DNA of 64,000 nt, from positions 1-64,000 of the forward strand of contig CAZQNO010000003.1 in the NCBI GenBank assembly GCA_964594775.1, read 5' to 3'. The translations under genes and the position numbers were made by a program. This stretch comes from CAYFVU01 sp964594775 (GTDB taxonomy: Bacteria > Spirochaetota > Spirochaetia > DSM-16054 > Sediminispirochaetaceae). A model generated the notes under the pieces. The model did no database searches and was not told the DNA's origin. It saw only the letters and a list, made by a program, of their open reading frames with translations. Each line of letters begins with the position of its first letter. Within the stretch, counting starts at the first letter, position 1. Positions 1 to 7,685 of this stretch are shown piece after piece.

Positions 1-145
1 TGGCGCCAGGATCGATGCCGTTCAGAGCATTCTCCGTATTCCCCACTACTATCTGCCTCTGAACGTTATAGCCCTCGGGTATCCCGCCGAGGCAAGAAAG
101 GCAAAGGACAAGTGGGACCCGAAGAAGCTGCAGTGGTTCGAATAA
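1..145 (+). CDS. nitroreductase family protein, C-terminal end only
   Basis: The window opens inside a reading frame that ends at the TAA at 143-145. The readable tail (codons from position 2) runs GARIDAVQSILRIP, then a YYLPLNVIALGYPAE stretch, and ends DPKKLQWFE. The hydrophobic strand followed by a G-Y-P turn and a short basic tail ending in W-x-x matches the C-terminus of FMN-dependent nitroreductase-family oxidoreductases, where the G-[YH]-P turn helps form the flavin site. The N-terminal flavin-binding part lies outside the window, so substrate cannot be inferred. It converges on the yqgE gene with 3 nt between the stops. Confidence 0.6.
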   Translation, partial: GARIDAVQSILRIPHYYLPLNVIALGYPAEARKAKDKWDPKKLQWFE

Positions 146-148
146 GAC

Positions 149-766
149 TCAGTTTATCGAGGGTTTCGTACCTATTTCGGCGGTAACGGAATATATCCCT
201 CCCTTCCGGTAGAGGGCTGCCTGCCATACCCCGTTAGATTCGCTCGAGAAGAGAAGGCCGACGCTTGCCTTCACTACGATCCAATCGCTTCTCTTGAGTT
301 CGGCCTCCAGCTGTCCGGCCGACCAGCCGGCATAGCCGGCAAAGAAGCGTATGCGGGTTTCGTGGGTTTCACTGAAACAGCCTTGCAGAAGGGTAAAATC
401 CGGTTCGAAAACGATCCCCGGGACCGCCTCGATGGCGTTCTCACTCTTTCGATTATCTGCAAGGCCCGTATGCAGGGCGAAGAGGTAGTTCTGGTCCACC
501 GGTCCCCCCACATATACGGTATGTTCGGCAAAGGGGGAACCTGCGTATTCTGCTGTGGTTATTTCACGTATGGTGGTGTTACTGGGTCTATTGATCACCA
601 GACCGAGGGAGCCATTCTTATCGTGATTGAGAATGAAGACCACCGTCCGATAGAAGTTGGGATCCCGCAGCTCGGAATCGGAAATGATGAAATAGCCGGT
701 GAGGAAGGTCGGCAGCGGCTCCATCTCCTGCGGCGGCGGTACCCTAAATTTATGAAAATCCCGCAT
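149..766 (-). CDS. yqgE: YqgE/AlgH family protein (DUF179)
   Basis: A 205-residue protein with the YqgE/AlgH fold: an N-terminal GYFIISDSELRDPNFYRTV block, then LNHDKNGSLGLVINRP, then a YVGGPVD segment and a FAGYAGWSAGQLEAEL block near residues 140-160. These are the family's conserved motifs. Molecular function is not established for the family. There are two candidate starts: the ATG at 766, and an internal ATG at 724 whose AGGAG abuts the codon. I prefer 766 because a TTGGAA-17-TATGAT promoter ends 6 nt before it, which predicts a leaderless mRNA beginning at this codon. The product has no signal peptide and should be cytoplasmic. Confidence 0.88.
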   Translation of the reverse strand: MRDFHKFRVPPPQEMEPLPTFLTGYFIISDSELRDPNFYRTVVFILNHDKNGSLGLVINRPSNTTIREITTAEYAGSPFAEHTVYVGGPVDQNYLFALHTGLADNRKSENAIEAVPGIVFEPDFTLLQGCFSETHETRIRFFAGYAGWSAGQLEAELKRSDWIVVKASVGLLFSSESNGVWQAALYRKGGIYSVTAEIGTKPSIN

Positions 767-772
767 GGCTCC

Positions 773-801
773 ATCATACGACGGTAAAAGTCTTTTTCCA
801 A
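773..801 (-). promoter_or_regulatory. promoter of yqgE, abutting the start codon
   Basis: Read on the minus strand: -35 TTGGAA at 801-796, a 17-nt spacer, -10 TATGAT at 778-773, then 6 nt to the ATG at 766. Transcription normally starts 6-8 nt after the -10, so the mRNA would begin at or beside the start codon. Confidence 0.6.
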
Positions 802-853
802 GCAGTTTTTTATAAGGCTGCCGCGTGCGGACCGGACAGGCGGGCCGGGTCCT

Positions 854-882
854 TTGACTTTTTTATTGATACCTCCTAAGAT
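854..882 (+). promoter_or_regulatory. promoter of the SurA-like foldase gene
   Basis: -35 TTGACT at 854-859, a 17-nt spacer, -10 TAAGAT at 877-882. This predicts a start near 889 and a leader of about 27 nt that carries a GGAG Shine-Dalgarno at 907-910. Confidence 0.6.
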
Positions 883-915
883 GGTGTTTCACGCAAATTT
901 TTAATGGAGAGTGTT

Positions 916-2013
916 ATGGTGAGAAAGAACTTATTCTGCGGGGTCTTAACCGCATTTGTACTTTTCTGTTTTATCGTTACTCCGCTTACCGCGGGGGGGA
1001 AACAGGAGAAGACCGAGAAGAGTGAGACAAAGAGTGAACAGGAGTCAAAGACTGGAGAAACAGAAAAAAGCGAGGAAGAGGCGACGCCGATAACGGCGGG
1101 CAGTGCCCCGGCATCTCAAGCCGGTCCTGCCGCCGTTGTGGAAGGCGAGGAAATATCCATGAAGCGCTATAACGAGGTGGTCAACTACCTTCAGTTTCAG
1201 TACATGCAGCAGGGACAGCGTTTACAGGGGGCACAGTTGGAGCAGGTAAAAGAGCAGTCCCTCGAGCTCCTGATCAATCAGGAGGTCCTCTATCAGGTGG
1301 CAAAGAATGCCGGTTATAGTGCAGACGAGGCTCTTGTACAACAGCAGCTCGAGCAGTTAAAGGCGCAGAGCGGCGGTGAGGAGCAGTTTCAACAGGGTCT
1401 CGCTCAGCGAAACATGAGTCTGCAGGAGTTGAAAAAGGACCTCCGAAAGAGAGTCGTGTGGCAGCAGTATCTCGAAAAGGAATTTGAAACAAAGATCGAC
1501 ATAGGCGATGCCGATGCAAAGGTGTTTTACGAAGAGAATCCCGATTACTTTACCGAACAGGAGCAGGTGGAAACGAAGCATATCATAATTCAAGTGGATG
1601 AAGACGCTCCGGAAGATAAGGTTGCCGAGGCGAGAAAAAAAATCGAAGAGGTGCAAGAGGAACTAGAGAGGGGGGGGAACTTCGAAGAACTTGCAAGGGA
1701 GTATTCGGAGGGACCGAGCAGCAAGGACGGCGGTTCATTGGGCTTTATCCAGCGTGGACAGATGGTTCCCCCCTTTGAAAAGACCGCCTTCTCTCTCGGG
1801 ACGGGAGAGGTGAGTGATATCATTCGCACTCAGTTCGGTTTTCATATTGTAAAGGTCACCGAACGAAAAGAGGAGCAGCTATCTCCCTTCGAAGAAGTAA
1901 AGAGCGATATTGTAAATCATCTCAAGACGGTAAGAATGGATGAAGAGGTCCAAGTCCTTTTGGAGAAAAAGAAGAAGGAGATGGACATCGAGCGGAAACT
2001 ATTAAACGGATAG
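916..2013 (+). CDS. periplasmic SurA/PrsA-like peptidyl-prolyl isomerase
   Basis: About 365 residues. A cleavable signal peptide (hydrophobic run CGVLTAFVLFCFIVTPLTAG) is followed by a low-complexity Lys/Glu linker. Next comes a SurA_N-type chaperone region (roughly residues 60-200) rich in Gln, and then one parvulin-type rotamase domain around 215-315 with the hallmark blocks ETKHIIIQV, AREYSEGPSSKDGGSLGF and a QFGFHIVKV end. Parvulins of this layout fold exported outer-membrane or periplasmic proteins. An upstream ATG at 904 is in frame, but the GGAG at 907-910 is spaced correctly for 916. No lipobox cysteine follows the signal, so it is probably soluble or loosely attached in the periplasm. 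It is monocistronic as far as can be seen. Confidence 0.87.
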   Translation: MVRKNLFCGVLTAFVLFCFIVTPLTAGGKQEKTEKSETKSEQESKTGETEKSEEEATPITAGSAPASQAGPAAVVEGEEISMKRYNEVVNYLQFQYMQQGQRLQGAQLEQVKEQSLELLINQEVLYQVAKNAGYSADEALVQQQLEQLKAQSGGEEQFQQGLAQRNMSLQELKKDLRKRVVWQQYLEKEFETKIDIGDADAKVFYEENPDYFTEQEQVETKHIIIQVDEDAPEDKVAEARKKIEEVQEELERGGNFEELAREYSEGPSSKDGGSLGFIQRGQMVPPFEKTAFSLGTGEVSDIIRTQFGFHIVKVTERKEEQLSPFEEVKSDIVNHLKTVRMDEEVQVLLEKKKKEMDIERKLLNG

Positions 2014-2106
2014 GGCTCGGCTTTCGGTACCAGCTTACGGTCCAATCTTCGTCGCACAGCAGAATTTCTGCATTTGCGCTTGATTTTTTTCGAGCTAGAT
2101 AGTATT

Positions 2107-2135
2107 TTTTATCTACACAAGAAAACTTATATAAT
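2107..2135 (+). promoter_or_regulatory. putative promoter of the thioredoxin gene
   Basis: A perfect TATAAT at 2130-2135 sits in an AT-rich stretch 38 nt before the thioredoxin ATG. The -35 is poor (TTTTAT at 2107-2112 with a 17-nt spacer), so only the -10 is convincing. A strong GAAGGAGAG ribosome site precedes the start. Confidence 0.4.
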
Positions 2136-2172
2136 AAATCTTGAATATTAAAGGGCAGAAGGAGAGCGTAGT

Positions 2173-2526
2173 ATGGCCGAATTTCTAACGAAAGAGACTT
2201 TTTTAGAAAAGATTTTCGATTATGAGAATAAGTCGGAATGGGAGTATCAGGGAGAGCTTCCTGCAGTTATAGATTTTTATGCCGACTGGTGTGGTCCCTG
2301 TAAGATGATCTCTCCGATCATCGAGGAGCTGTCGGATGAATACGACGGTAAGGTGATGTTCTACAAAATAGATACGGAGGACCAGCAGGAATTGGCTGCC
2401 GCCTTCGGTATCCAGAGCATTCCCTCCCTGCTCTTCATTCCTACCGAGGGAAAACCGCAGATGTCCGCGGGGGCCTTGCCGAAGGAGACTTTCAAACAGG
2501 TCATCGACGAGGAGCTCCTTTCCTAG
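2173..2526 (+). CDS. thioredoxin-family protein
   Basis: A 117-residue single-domain thioredoxin. The catalytic WCGPC motif is at about residues 39-43, preceded by the buried Asp strand (AVIDFYADWC), and the cis-Pro loop appears as QSIPSLLF near residue 84. It is slightly longer than classic TrxA (about 108) because of an N-terminal extension (about 15 residues) before the fold. There is no signal peptide, so it acts in the cytoplasm as a dithiol reductase. It stands alone between the foldase and the TetR gene with an ideal AGAAGGAGAG ribosome site. The missing thioredoxin reductase must lie elsewhere, and a specialised partner cannot be excluded. Confidence 0.9.
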   Translation: MAEFLTKETFLEKIFDYENKSEWEYQGELPAVIDFYADWCGPCKMISPIIEELSDEYDGKVMFYKIDTEDQQELAAAFGIQSIPSLLFIPTEGKPQMSAGALPKETFKQVIDEELLS

Positions 2527-2554
2527 CGTAGCAGCGGAGGGAAGGTCTGACGGT

Positions 2555-3136
2555 TTAGTGCGCCTTCGAATCCTGAAGCAACGGCCGGATGAGGCTTTTC
2601 AGGGGAGCCATATCCAAATCTAAAATGGTGTGGACGATTCCGCCGGTAAGCATGGTGAGCAGTATTTCGGCATACTCGGAAGCGGGATAGTGATTGCCGT
2701 AGATCTCTTCCAGACCCTGCCGCAGCATCTCCTTCCAATGTGCGTAGGCGCCCTGTATCTTTTTCTTGAGAGAGGGAGTATTGGTGACGGCCTCGTGAAT
2801 GAGATAAATGTGGAGCTTTCCCCGCGTTCTCGCTTCAAAGATCGTGCGAAAGACCACCTCAAAGATGTTTTCCGGCGGGGCCCCCGGTTCCAGCCCCCGT
2901 ACCCAGTCGAGAAGGCTCGTGGAAAGGTTCTCCATATAGATGTCCGTTACATCGAAGATGAGTTCGGCCTTGGTGGAATAGTAATAATAGAGGGTCCCCT
3001 TGCTGATTCCAAGGAAGCGGGCGATGTCGGCGAGGCTCGTATCCTGTGCACCCTTAGTAATGAACAGCTCCGTTGCCGCCTCTATTATTCTGTTCTTGTT
3101 GTCGACACCCGCATAGTCCTGTTTCGTTTTTCCCAT
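2555..3136 (-). CDS. TetR/AcrR family transcriptional regulator
   Basis: 193 residues. The N-terminal TetR helix-turn-helix spans about residues 12-60 (NRIIEAATELFITKGAQDTSL, then IARFLGISKGTLYYYY with the typical Y-x-YF-like end). It is followed by an all-helical ligand domain with an FEARTRGKLH...IHEAV segment. The start ATG has a GGAG five nt upstream. The gene is divergent from the xdhC-like gene across 130 nt that hold both promoters and a 13-nt perfect palindrome at 3158-3170, just downstream of its own predicted transcription start. That geometry suggests autorepression; whether it also controls xdhC is unknown. Confidence 0.9.
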   Translation of the reverse strand: MGKTKQDYAGVDNKNRIIEAATELFITKGAQDTSLADIARFLGISKGTLYYYYSTKAELIFDVTDIYMENLSTSLLDWVRGLEPGAPPENIFEVVFRTIFEARTRGKLHIYLIHEAVTNTPSLKKKIQGAYAHWKEMLRQGLEEIYGNHYPASEYAEILLTMLTGGIVHTILDLDMAPLKSLIRPLLQDSKAH

Positions 3137-3157
3137 ATTCTCTCCGTCGGTACTTTT

Positions 3158-3170
3158 CGGTCGGCGACCG
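3158..3170. promoter_or_regulatory. candidate TetR operator palindrome
   Basis: CGGTCG-G-CGACCG is a perfect inverted repeat (6-nt arms, 1-nt centre) lying between the predicted TetR transcription start (about 3175) and the TetR ATG (3136). TetR-family dimers usually bind such short palindromes. Binding is inferred from position only. Confidence 0.5.
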
Positions 3171-3181
3171 GCACATAATTA

Positions 3182-3211
3182 ACTCTAAAGTGGGCCCATG
3201 ATCGCTGTCAA
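3182..3211 (-). promoter_or_regulatory. promoter of the TetR gene
   Basis: Minus strand: consensus -35 TTGACA at 3211-3206, an 18-nt spacer, -10 TAGAGT at 3187-3182. The predicted start is near 3175, giving a leader of about 39 nt that contains the palindrome and a GGAG ribosome site. Confidence 0.6.
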
Positions 3212-3228
3212 GCAAAAAAAAATTTGAA

Positions 3229-3257
3229 TTGTCGAGCACCGGTGTTTTCACTATACT
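3229..3257 (+). promoter_or_regulatory. promoter of the xdhC-like gene, abutting the start codon
   Basis: -35 TTGTCG at 3229-3234, a 17-nt spacer, -10 TATACT at 3252-3257, then only 9 nt to the ATG at 3267. There is no room for a ribosome site, so the mRNA is predicted to be leaderless or to carry 1-3 leader nt. Confidence 0.6.
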
Positions 3258-3266
3258 GGATTTGTC

Positions 3267-4334
3267 ATGAGGGATATTCGGGCAGCACTCCGGAGATGGG
3301 TGGATGATTATAACGATACGGGGAAGGTCTATGCGGCGACCTTGATCTCTCTCGAGTCTTCAGCGGTGCGCGGTGTCGGCGCGACGATGGCGCTCTCACC
3401 GTCCGGACTGATCGCCGGATCGGTGAGCGGGGGCTGTATTGAACCGGCCTTGATCCGCGACATGGAACGGCTTCGGGCCGCCGGAGCAGCCGAGCGGCGC
3501 AGCTTCTGTCCCGGGGATGATTCGGTCTTTGGAGCTCCCTCACCCTGCGGCGGGGCCCTCGAGGTGCTGATGTATCCGCTGGATGCGGAAGTGCTCTCGG
3601 CTATTGAGCGCGCGCAAGAGGCGGGAGGAGCGGCTCACTGGGCCTTGGTTGCAGGTGATTCGCATGAAGGGGAGAAGGGCTCCGATGTAGGGGTTTCCTG
3701 TGCCCTTGACGAATCGGGAAAACTTGTGACATCCCCGCGGCCCGACGGTTCATCGGCCGGCCGGGACCTGATACGCCTTTTCGGGGATGTTCTGACCGGG
3801 GCAGAGGTGCATGAAGCTGCGGGCGGTATTGTTGAAAAGGGAGGCTGGTCTCTCTACATCGAAAGGGCACAGCCGCCCTTCAGGTTCTTTATTGTGGGGG
3901 GCTCACAGATAGGAGAAGCCCTCTGCGCTGTCGCTGCCCTCTTGGGCTGGAAACCCTTTTTGATCGATCCCCGGGAGGCATTCTCGCAGAAATGGCGCTT
4001 TGCTTCCGCCTCTCTCATTCTGCACGAGTGGCCGGCAAAGGCCTTCGAGACCCTGGCCCTCGGTCCCGAAGACGGAGTGGCGGCGATTACCCACAACGAG
4101 GCGATGGACGACGAAGCGGTGGCGGAGGCTTTGCGCCGACAGTGCCGTTACGTGGGAGTCCTCGGCGGCGGACATACGCAGAAGGAACGCCGGCGGCGGC
4201 TGCGGGAAAGGGGCTTTCGCGAAGAGGCTTTGGCAAAGATCCATGGTCCCATAGGACTGTCCATTGCCGCGAAGAGTCCCGAAGAAATCGCCCTCTCGAT
4301 TGCCGCAGAGGCGGTACAGGAGTATCGGAGATGA
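3267..4334 (+). CDS. XdhC/CoxF-like protein (molybdoenzyme maturation factor family)
   Basis: 355 residues with the two-domain XdhC architecture. The N-terminal XdhC/CoxI domain carries the conserved SGLIAGSVSGGCIEPAL block (about residues 48-64, including the family GGC cysteine). The C-terminal Rossmann-like domain begins about residue 190 (FFIVGGSQIGEALCAVAALLG) and contains the LGGGHTQKERRRRL segment. XdhC proteins bind molybdenum cofactor, sulfurate it and insert it into xanthine dehydrogenase-type enzymes. No such enzyme lies in this window, so the client is unknown. The 3' end overlaps the next gene by 4 nt (ATGA), which suggests translational coupling to the N-acetylglutamate synthase, an unexplained pairing. 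Confidence 0.85.
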   Translation: MRDIRAALRRWVDDYNDTGKVYAATLISLESSAVRGVGATMALSPSGLIAGSVSGGCIEPALIRDMERLRAAGAAERRSFCPGDDSVFGAPSPCGGALEVLMYPLDAEVLSAIERAQEAGGAAHWALVAGDSHEGEKGSDVGVSCALDESGKLVTSPRPDGSSAGRDLIRLFGDVLTGAEVHEAAGGIVEKGGWSLYIERAQPPFRFFIVGGSQIGEALCAVAALLGWKPFLIDPREAFSQKWRFASASLILHEWPAKAFETLALGPEDGVAAITHNEAMDDEAVAEALRRQCRYVGVLGGGHTQKERRRRLRERGFREEALAKIHGPIGLSIAAKSPEEIALSIAAEAVQEYRR

Positions 4335-5674
4335 AAGAGAAAAACAGCGAAGAGCTGGACGGTAACGGCGGTCTCCACGATCTCACTACGATACGGGAAG
4401 CGCTGCGGTATGCCCGTCGTTATCGGGGTTCCACCTTCGTGATTCAGTTCGACTATCCCATGATCATCGACGATCTCTTTCCCGTACTTCTGCAGGATAT
4501 CGCCCTTTTGTACCGATCGGGAATCCGGGTGGTCATTATCGCCGGATCGGAAGAGCGGACAGTAAAGATGCTCGAGGCTTATTCTATTGCCCACCCTCTT
4601 CATAACGGCGTGCCGATTACCTCTCCTGAGGCACTGCCGTTCGTCGAAATGTCCGCATTTGATGCGGCGAGCAGCGTGGTAACGGGGCTTGCGGGAATAG
4701 GCATAGAGGCACTGATCGGTAACTGGGTGAGGGCGAAGAGCCGGGGAATAATCGACGGGGTGGATTATCAATTCACCGGCAGCGTAGAGAAGATCGTTGC
4801 CGATTCCATCCGGCATCTTCTGGAGGAGGGCTACATACCCATTCTCCCCGCCGTCGGATGGAATCCCTCCGGTAAGAGCTACCGGATTGCGGCGGATGAA
4901 CTGGCCTATATGACCGCTGCGGCCCTCACTTCGGAAAAGCTCTTCTATATCGGCGCCCATGGTATCCTCCGGCCCGATAGAGAGAAGCTTCCCAAAGCGA
5001 TAGAAGCGGTCTCCGACGGAAGGATCAGCAGGCTTACCGTACAGGAAGCCCGGGAGCTCGAAGTCGGCGAGTATCTGGATGACAGATGGCGGCGCTTGAT
5101 AGCCTTTGGCCGCAGGGCGTGTGAGAGCGGCGTTTCCCGCGTACACATTCTCGACGGCGGCATGGACGGAGTGATCCTTCGGGAGATTTTCTCCAATCTC
5201 GGCGTCGGAACGATGCTGCATACCAATAAATTCGAATCGATTCGTCCGATGGAGCGGAGAGACGTGTCGGAGATGCTCCATATCATGGAACCCTACGTAA
5301 AACAGGGCATCCTGCTTCCTCGAGATGCCGAGAGTATCGAAAAAGAACAGGGAGATTATGTGGTATACGATCTGGACGGATCGGTTTACGGATGTGCGGC
5401 GCTTCATCTCTACAGAGACGCCTGTGGTGAAATCGCGGCGGTGGCGGTGGACCGTAATTTCTCTCACATGGGAATCGGCAGAAGGTTGGTAGACTATCTC
5501 TTCGAACGGGCGAGGGAGAGCGGACTCACGCGAATATTCGCCCTGACGACCCAGACATCGGACTGGTTCGAATCGATAGGTTTCAAGGAAGGGAAGCTCG
5601 CCGACATCCCGGAGAAGAAAAGGTCACTTTACAATCACCGTCGTAATTCGAAGATTCTCGTCTATGAATTGTGA
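4331..5674 (+). CDS. argA: N-acetylglutamate synthase (amino-acid kinase fold plus GNAT)
   Basis: 447 residues in two domains. Residues about 15-280 form an amino-acid-kinase fold (TFVIQFDYPMI; VVIIAGSEERTVKML; IPILPAVGWNPSGKSYRIAADE). Residues about 295-447 form a GNAT acetyltransferase (IRPMERRDVSEM; AAVAVDRNFSHMGIGRRLVDY; GFKEGKLADIPEKK). This is the ArgA layout, which acetylates glutamate as the first step of arginine synthesis; in ArgA the kinase-like domain is catalytically silent and binds arginine. The frame is open further upstream, but the ATG at 4331 overlaps the XdhC stop (ATGA) and is chosen for that reason. No other arg gene is nearby. The 3' end overlaps ecfT on the opposite strand by 13 nt. 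Confidence 0.87.
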   Translation: MKEKNSEELDGNGGLHDLTTIREALRYARRYRGSTFVIQFDYPMIIDDLFPVLLQDIALLYRSGIRVVIIAGSEERTVKMLEAYSIAHPLHNGVPITSPEALPFVEMSAFDAASSVVTGLAGIGIEALIGNWVRAKSRGIIDGVDYQFTGSVEKIVADSIRHLLEEGYIPILPAVGWNPSGKSYRIAADELAYMTAAALTSEKLFYIGAHGILRPDREKLPKAIEAVSDGRISRLTVQEARELEVGEYLDDRWRRLIAFGRRACESGVSRVHILDGGMDGVILREIFSNLGVGTMLHTNKFESIRPMERRDVSEMLHIMEPYVKQGILLPRDAESIEKEQGDYVVYDLDGSVYGCAALHLYRDACGEIAAVAVDRNFSHMGIGRRLVDYLFERARESGLTRIFALTTQTSDWFESIGFKEGKLADIPEKKRSLYNHRRNSKILVYEL

Positions 5675-6372
5675 GAGAGAATAATCCCTCCCAGCGTTAG
5701 ACAAACGGCGATTAGCGAAACTATGCTATCCTTCTTTTCCATCTGCATCTCACCGCCGAGTACCTCCTCGTCGTAAGAACGGGCTTCGAGTGCCATCGCC
5801 GTCTCCTCTACCCTCGTGAACAGCCCGTCTACGAGGGGAAAGGCGAGGCTGCTTATTCGCCGCAGAGGATTGATGCTCAGACCAACCAAGCGGGCTCGCC
5901 GGGCGAGAAGTATTTCCTGTGCCGTGTCGAGGAGCAGGGGAATAAAGAGAAGGGAGAGGGCGAGGTGGGAGGCGATCCTTCCGTGCGCTATGCGGGGAAG
6001 AGGGCGGAGAAGGAGAAAAACCGCTCCGTGGAGCTCGTCCGGGCTCGTTGCGGCGGTAAATAGCATTCCGGAGAGGGCGACGAGGAGAAAACGCCATGCC
6101 GAGACGGCTCCCGCGCTTCGGTCCGGAGCACTTACGAAGATGATGAGGGCCAGTATGCCGAAGACGAGGGTCTCTCGATGGTAGTGCCGCAGGTGAAGCG
6201 GAACGATGAGTGCCGCGGAGGTGAGTAAAAGGGTGATGATCAGAAGCCCAAGCCCTTCAGTAGTGTAGATGCTCAGCACCGTGAGAATGAGGAGGAGGAG
6301 CTTTACCCGACCGTCCAATCGATGGATCGGGCCGCCGCCGGGCCGGTAGTGAAAAAGATTCAGCTCAGCCAC
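5662..6372 (-). CDS. ecfT: energy-coupling factor transporter transmembrane subunit EcfT (BioN-like)
   Basis: 236 residues, strongly hydrophobic with four or more membrane segments (VKLLLLILTVLSIYT; LGLLIITLLLTSAALIV; LVFGILALIIFVSA; ISLIAVCLTLGGIIL near the end). The N-terminal NLFHYRPGGGPIHRLDGRVKLL is the conserved start of EcfT/CbiQ proteins, and the LLARRARL-type segment near residue 155 corresponds to the cytoplasmic coupling helix that contacts the ATPase. The gene overlaps ecfA by 13 nt and is the last of the bioY-ecfA-ecfT set, so together they should form a group I biotin ECF importer. Group I modules normally have their own dedicated subunits. Confidence 0.88.
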   Translation of the reverse strand: MAELNLFHYRPGGGPIHRLDGRVKLLLLILTVLSIYTTEGLGLLIITLLLTSAALIVPLHLRHYHRETLVFGILALIIFVSAPDRSAGAVSAWRFLLVALSGMLFTAATSPDELHGAVFLLLRPLPRIAHGRIASHLALSLLFIPLLLDTAQEILLARRARLVGLSINPLRRISSLAFPLVDGLFTRVEETAMALEARSYDEEVLGGEMQMEKKDSIVSLIAVCLTLGGIILSHNS

Positions 6373-7124
6373 GTACTCTCCTCGGCTTTTTGCCCCCGGC
6401 AGCGGGGAAGACGGATGCCGTAGTTTTCCACCTCATAAATCGTATCGGAGGGCCGCCCGTCCAGGACTATCCTCCCCTCGGAGAAGACCACCAATCGGTC
6501 GGCATGGGCGATGCATTTCTCTATATCGTGAGAAACGAGGAGAATCGTTCTTCCCCTTCGGTGGAGCTCGGTAATATGCCTGAGGACCTTTACGACTCCC
6601 GGATAATCCAGATTGGAGAAGGGCTCGTCGAGGATGAGAAGCTCCGGTTCGAGGGCCAGAACACCGGCGATTGCCAGGCGCCGTTTCTCACCGCCGGAAA
6701 GAAGATGAGGACGATGATCGGCAAGCTCCTCAAGATCGAGAAGAGAGAGGGCCTCGGTGACCCGTCTCTCTACCTCTTCCTTTGGAAGCCGCAGGTTTTT
6801 TGGTCCGAAGGCTATGTCGTCTCTGACCGTTTGCCCTACTATCTGACTATCCGCATCCTGAAAGACCAGGCCGACTTTCTGCCGGGCCGCCGAGACATCC
6901 GCACGCGTCGGGATTCCTTCCACATAGACCTCTCCCTTCTTCGGGAGATAGAGGCCGTTGAGATGACGGACAAAGACGGTCTTCCCCGAACCGTTCGGTC
7001 CCGACAGCACAACGAACTCCCCCCGGGTAAGCAGGAAATCTATATCCTCGATTGCGCTTGTGCCGTCGGTAAAACGGTGCCCCAAACCGGCGGTTCGTAT
7101 AAGATACTCGTTCGGGTCTGCCAT
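6360..7124 (-). CDS. ecfA: energy-coupling factor ATPase EcfA (BioM-like)
   Basis: 254 residues, one ABC ATPase domain. Motifs visible: Walker A GPNGSGKT (about residues 38-45), a Q-loop (GLVFQDADSQIVG), signature LSGGEKRRLAI, Walker B LLILDEPFSNLD and an H-loop (LLVSHDIEKC). It energises the EcfT/BioY membrane complex for vitamin uptake. Only one ATPase gene is present, so it should act as a homodimer, as BioM does. It lies 18 nt after bioY and overlaps ecfT. Confidence 0.93.
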   Translation of the reverse strand: MADPNEYLIRTAGLGHRFTDGTSAIEDIDFLLTRGEFVVLSGPNGSGKTVFVRHLNGLYLPKKGEVYVEGIPTRADVSAARQKVGLVFQDADSQIVGQTVRDDIAFGPKNLRLPKEEVERRVTEALSLLDLEELADHRPHLLSGGEKRRLAIAGVLALEPELLILDEPFSNLDYPGVVKVLRHITELHRRGRTILLVSHDIEKCIAHADRLVVFSEGRIVLDGRPSDTIYEVENYGIRLPRCRGQKAEESTWLS

Positions 7125-7142
7125 CGCTTCCTTCCTGAACTC

Positions 7143-7685
7143 TCAGCCTTCCCGCTGAAGAAACTCGTCCACGCGGCCGGAGAGGCTGCGGGCGGTAAAG
7201 GCTGCGGCGGTGACTTTCAGCAGTTCACCGGGAATGAAGGGAAGAAGCCCCACGGCGATACTCTTGGACCAGGTGAAACCGCTTATGAGCTTGAGCCAGG
7301 GGACACCGAGGGCAAAAATGCATATCGTGCCGGCGGTGAGGGCGGCGAGGCAGGGGATAAGCTTGTCTCGCTGTATGCGGGAGGCCAAGAGTCCACTGAC
7401 AAACGCTGCGGGGAGGAATCCGATAAGATAGCCGCCGGTGGGACCGAAGAAATGCGCGATACCGCCGCTTGCCCCGGCAAAAACGGGAAGACCGGCCGCA
7501 CCGATAAAAAGGTACATCGCAACGCTCATCGAACCGTGCAACGGGCCGAGCAACAGACCGCTGAGAAGCACGAAGAAGTTCTGCAGCACCAGCGGTACCG
7601 GGCCTATGGGAATGGAAAGATACGCTCCTACCGCTATCAGGGCGGTAAAGGATGCCGCCGCTACCGTTGTCCGTGTGCGGCTCAT
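7143..7685 (-). CDS. bioY: biotin transporter substrate-binding subunit BioY
   Basis: 180 residues with about six membrane helices. Family signatures include IPIGPVPLVLQNFFVLLSG near residue 25, a GLLLGPLHGSMSVAMYLFIGAAGLPVF run, and FFGPTGGYLIGF around residue 85, the glycine-rich loop typical of BioY. It binds biotin in the membrane and docks onto EcfT/EcfA, encoded immediately downstream. Its start codon overlaps the stop of a response-regulator gene by 4 nt, an unusual partner. Confidence 0.93.
   Translation of the reverse strand: MSRTRTTVAAASFTALIAVGAYLSIPIGPVPLVLQNFFVLLSGLLLGPLHGSMSVAMYLFIGAAGLPVFAGASGGIAHFFGPTGGYLIGFLPAAFVSGLLASRIQRDKLIPCLAALTAGTICIFALGVPWLKLISGFTWSKSIAVGLLPFIPGELLKVTAAAFTARSLSGRVDEFLQREG

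Noticed and set aside
4148..5467. Long minus-strand open frame (439 codons) opposite argA
   Set aside because: It lies entirely antisense to a protein with clear kinase-fold and GNAT motifs; the translation is Arg/His-rich without any family signature and there is no ribosome site.
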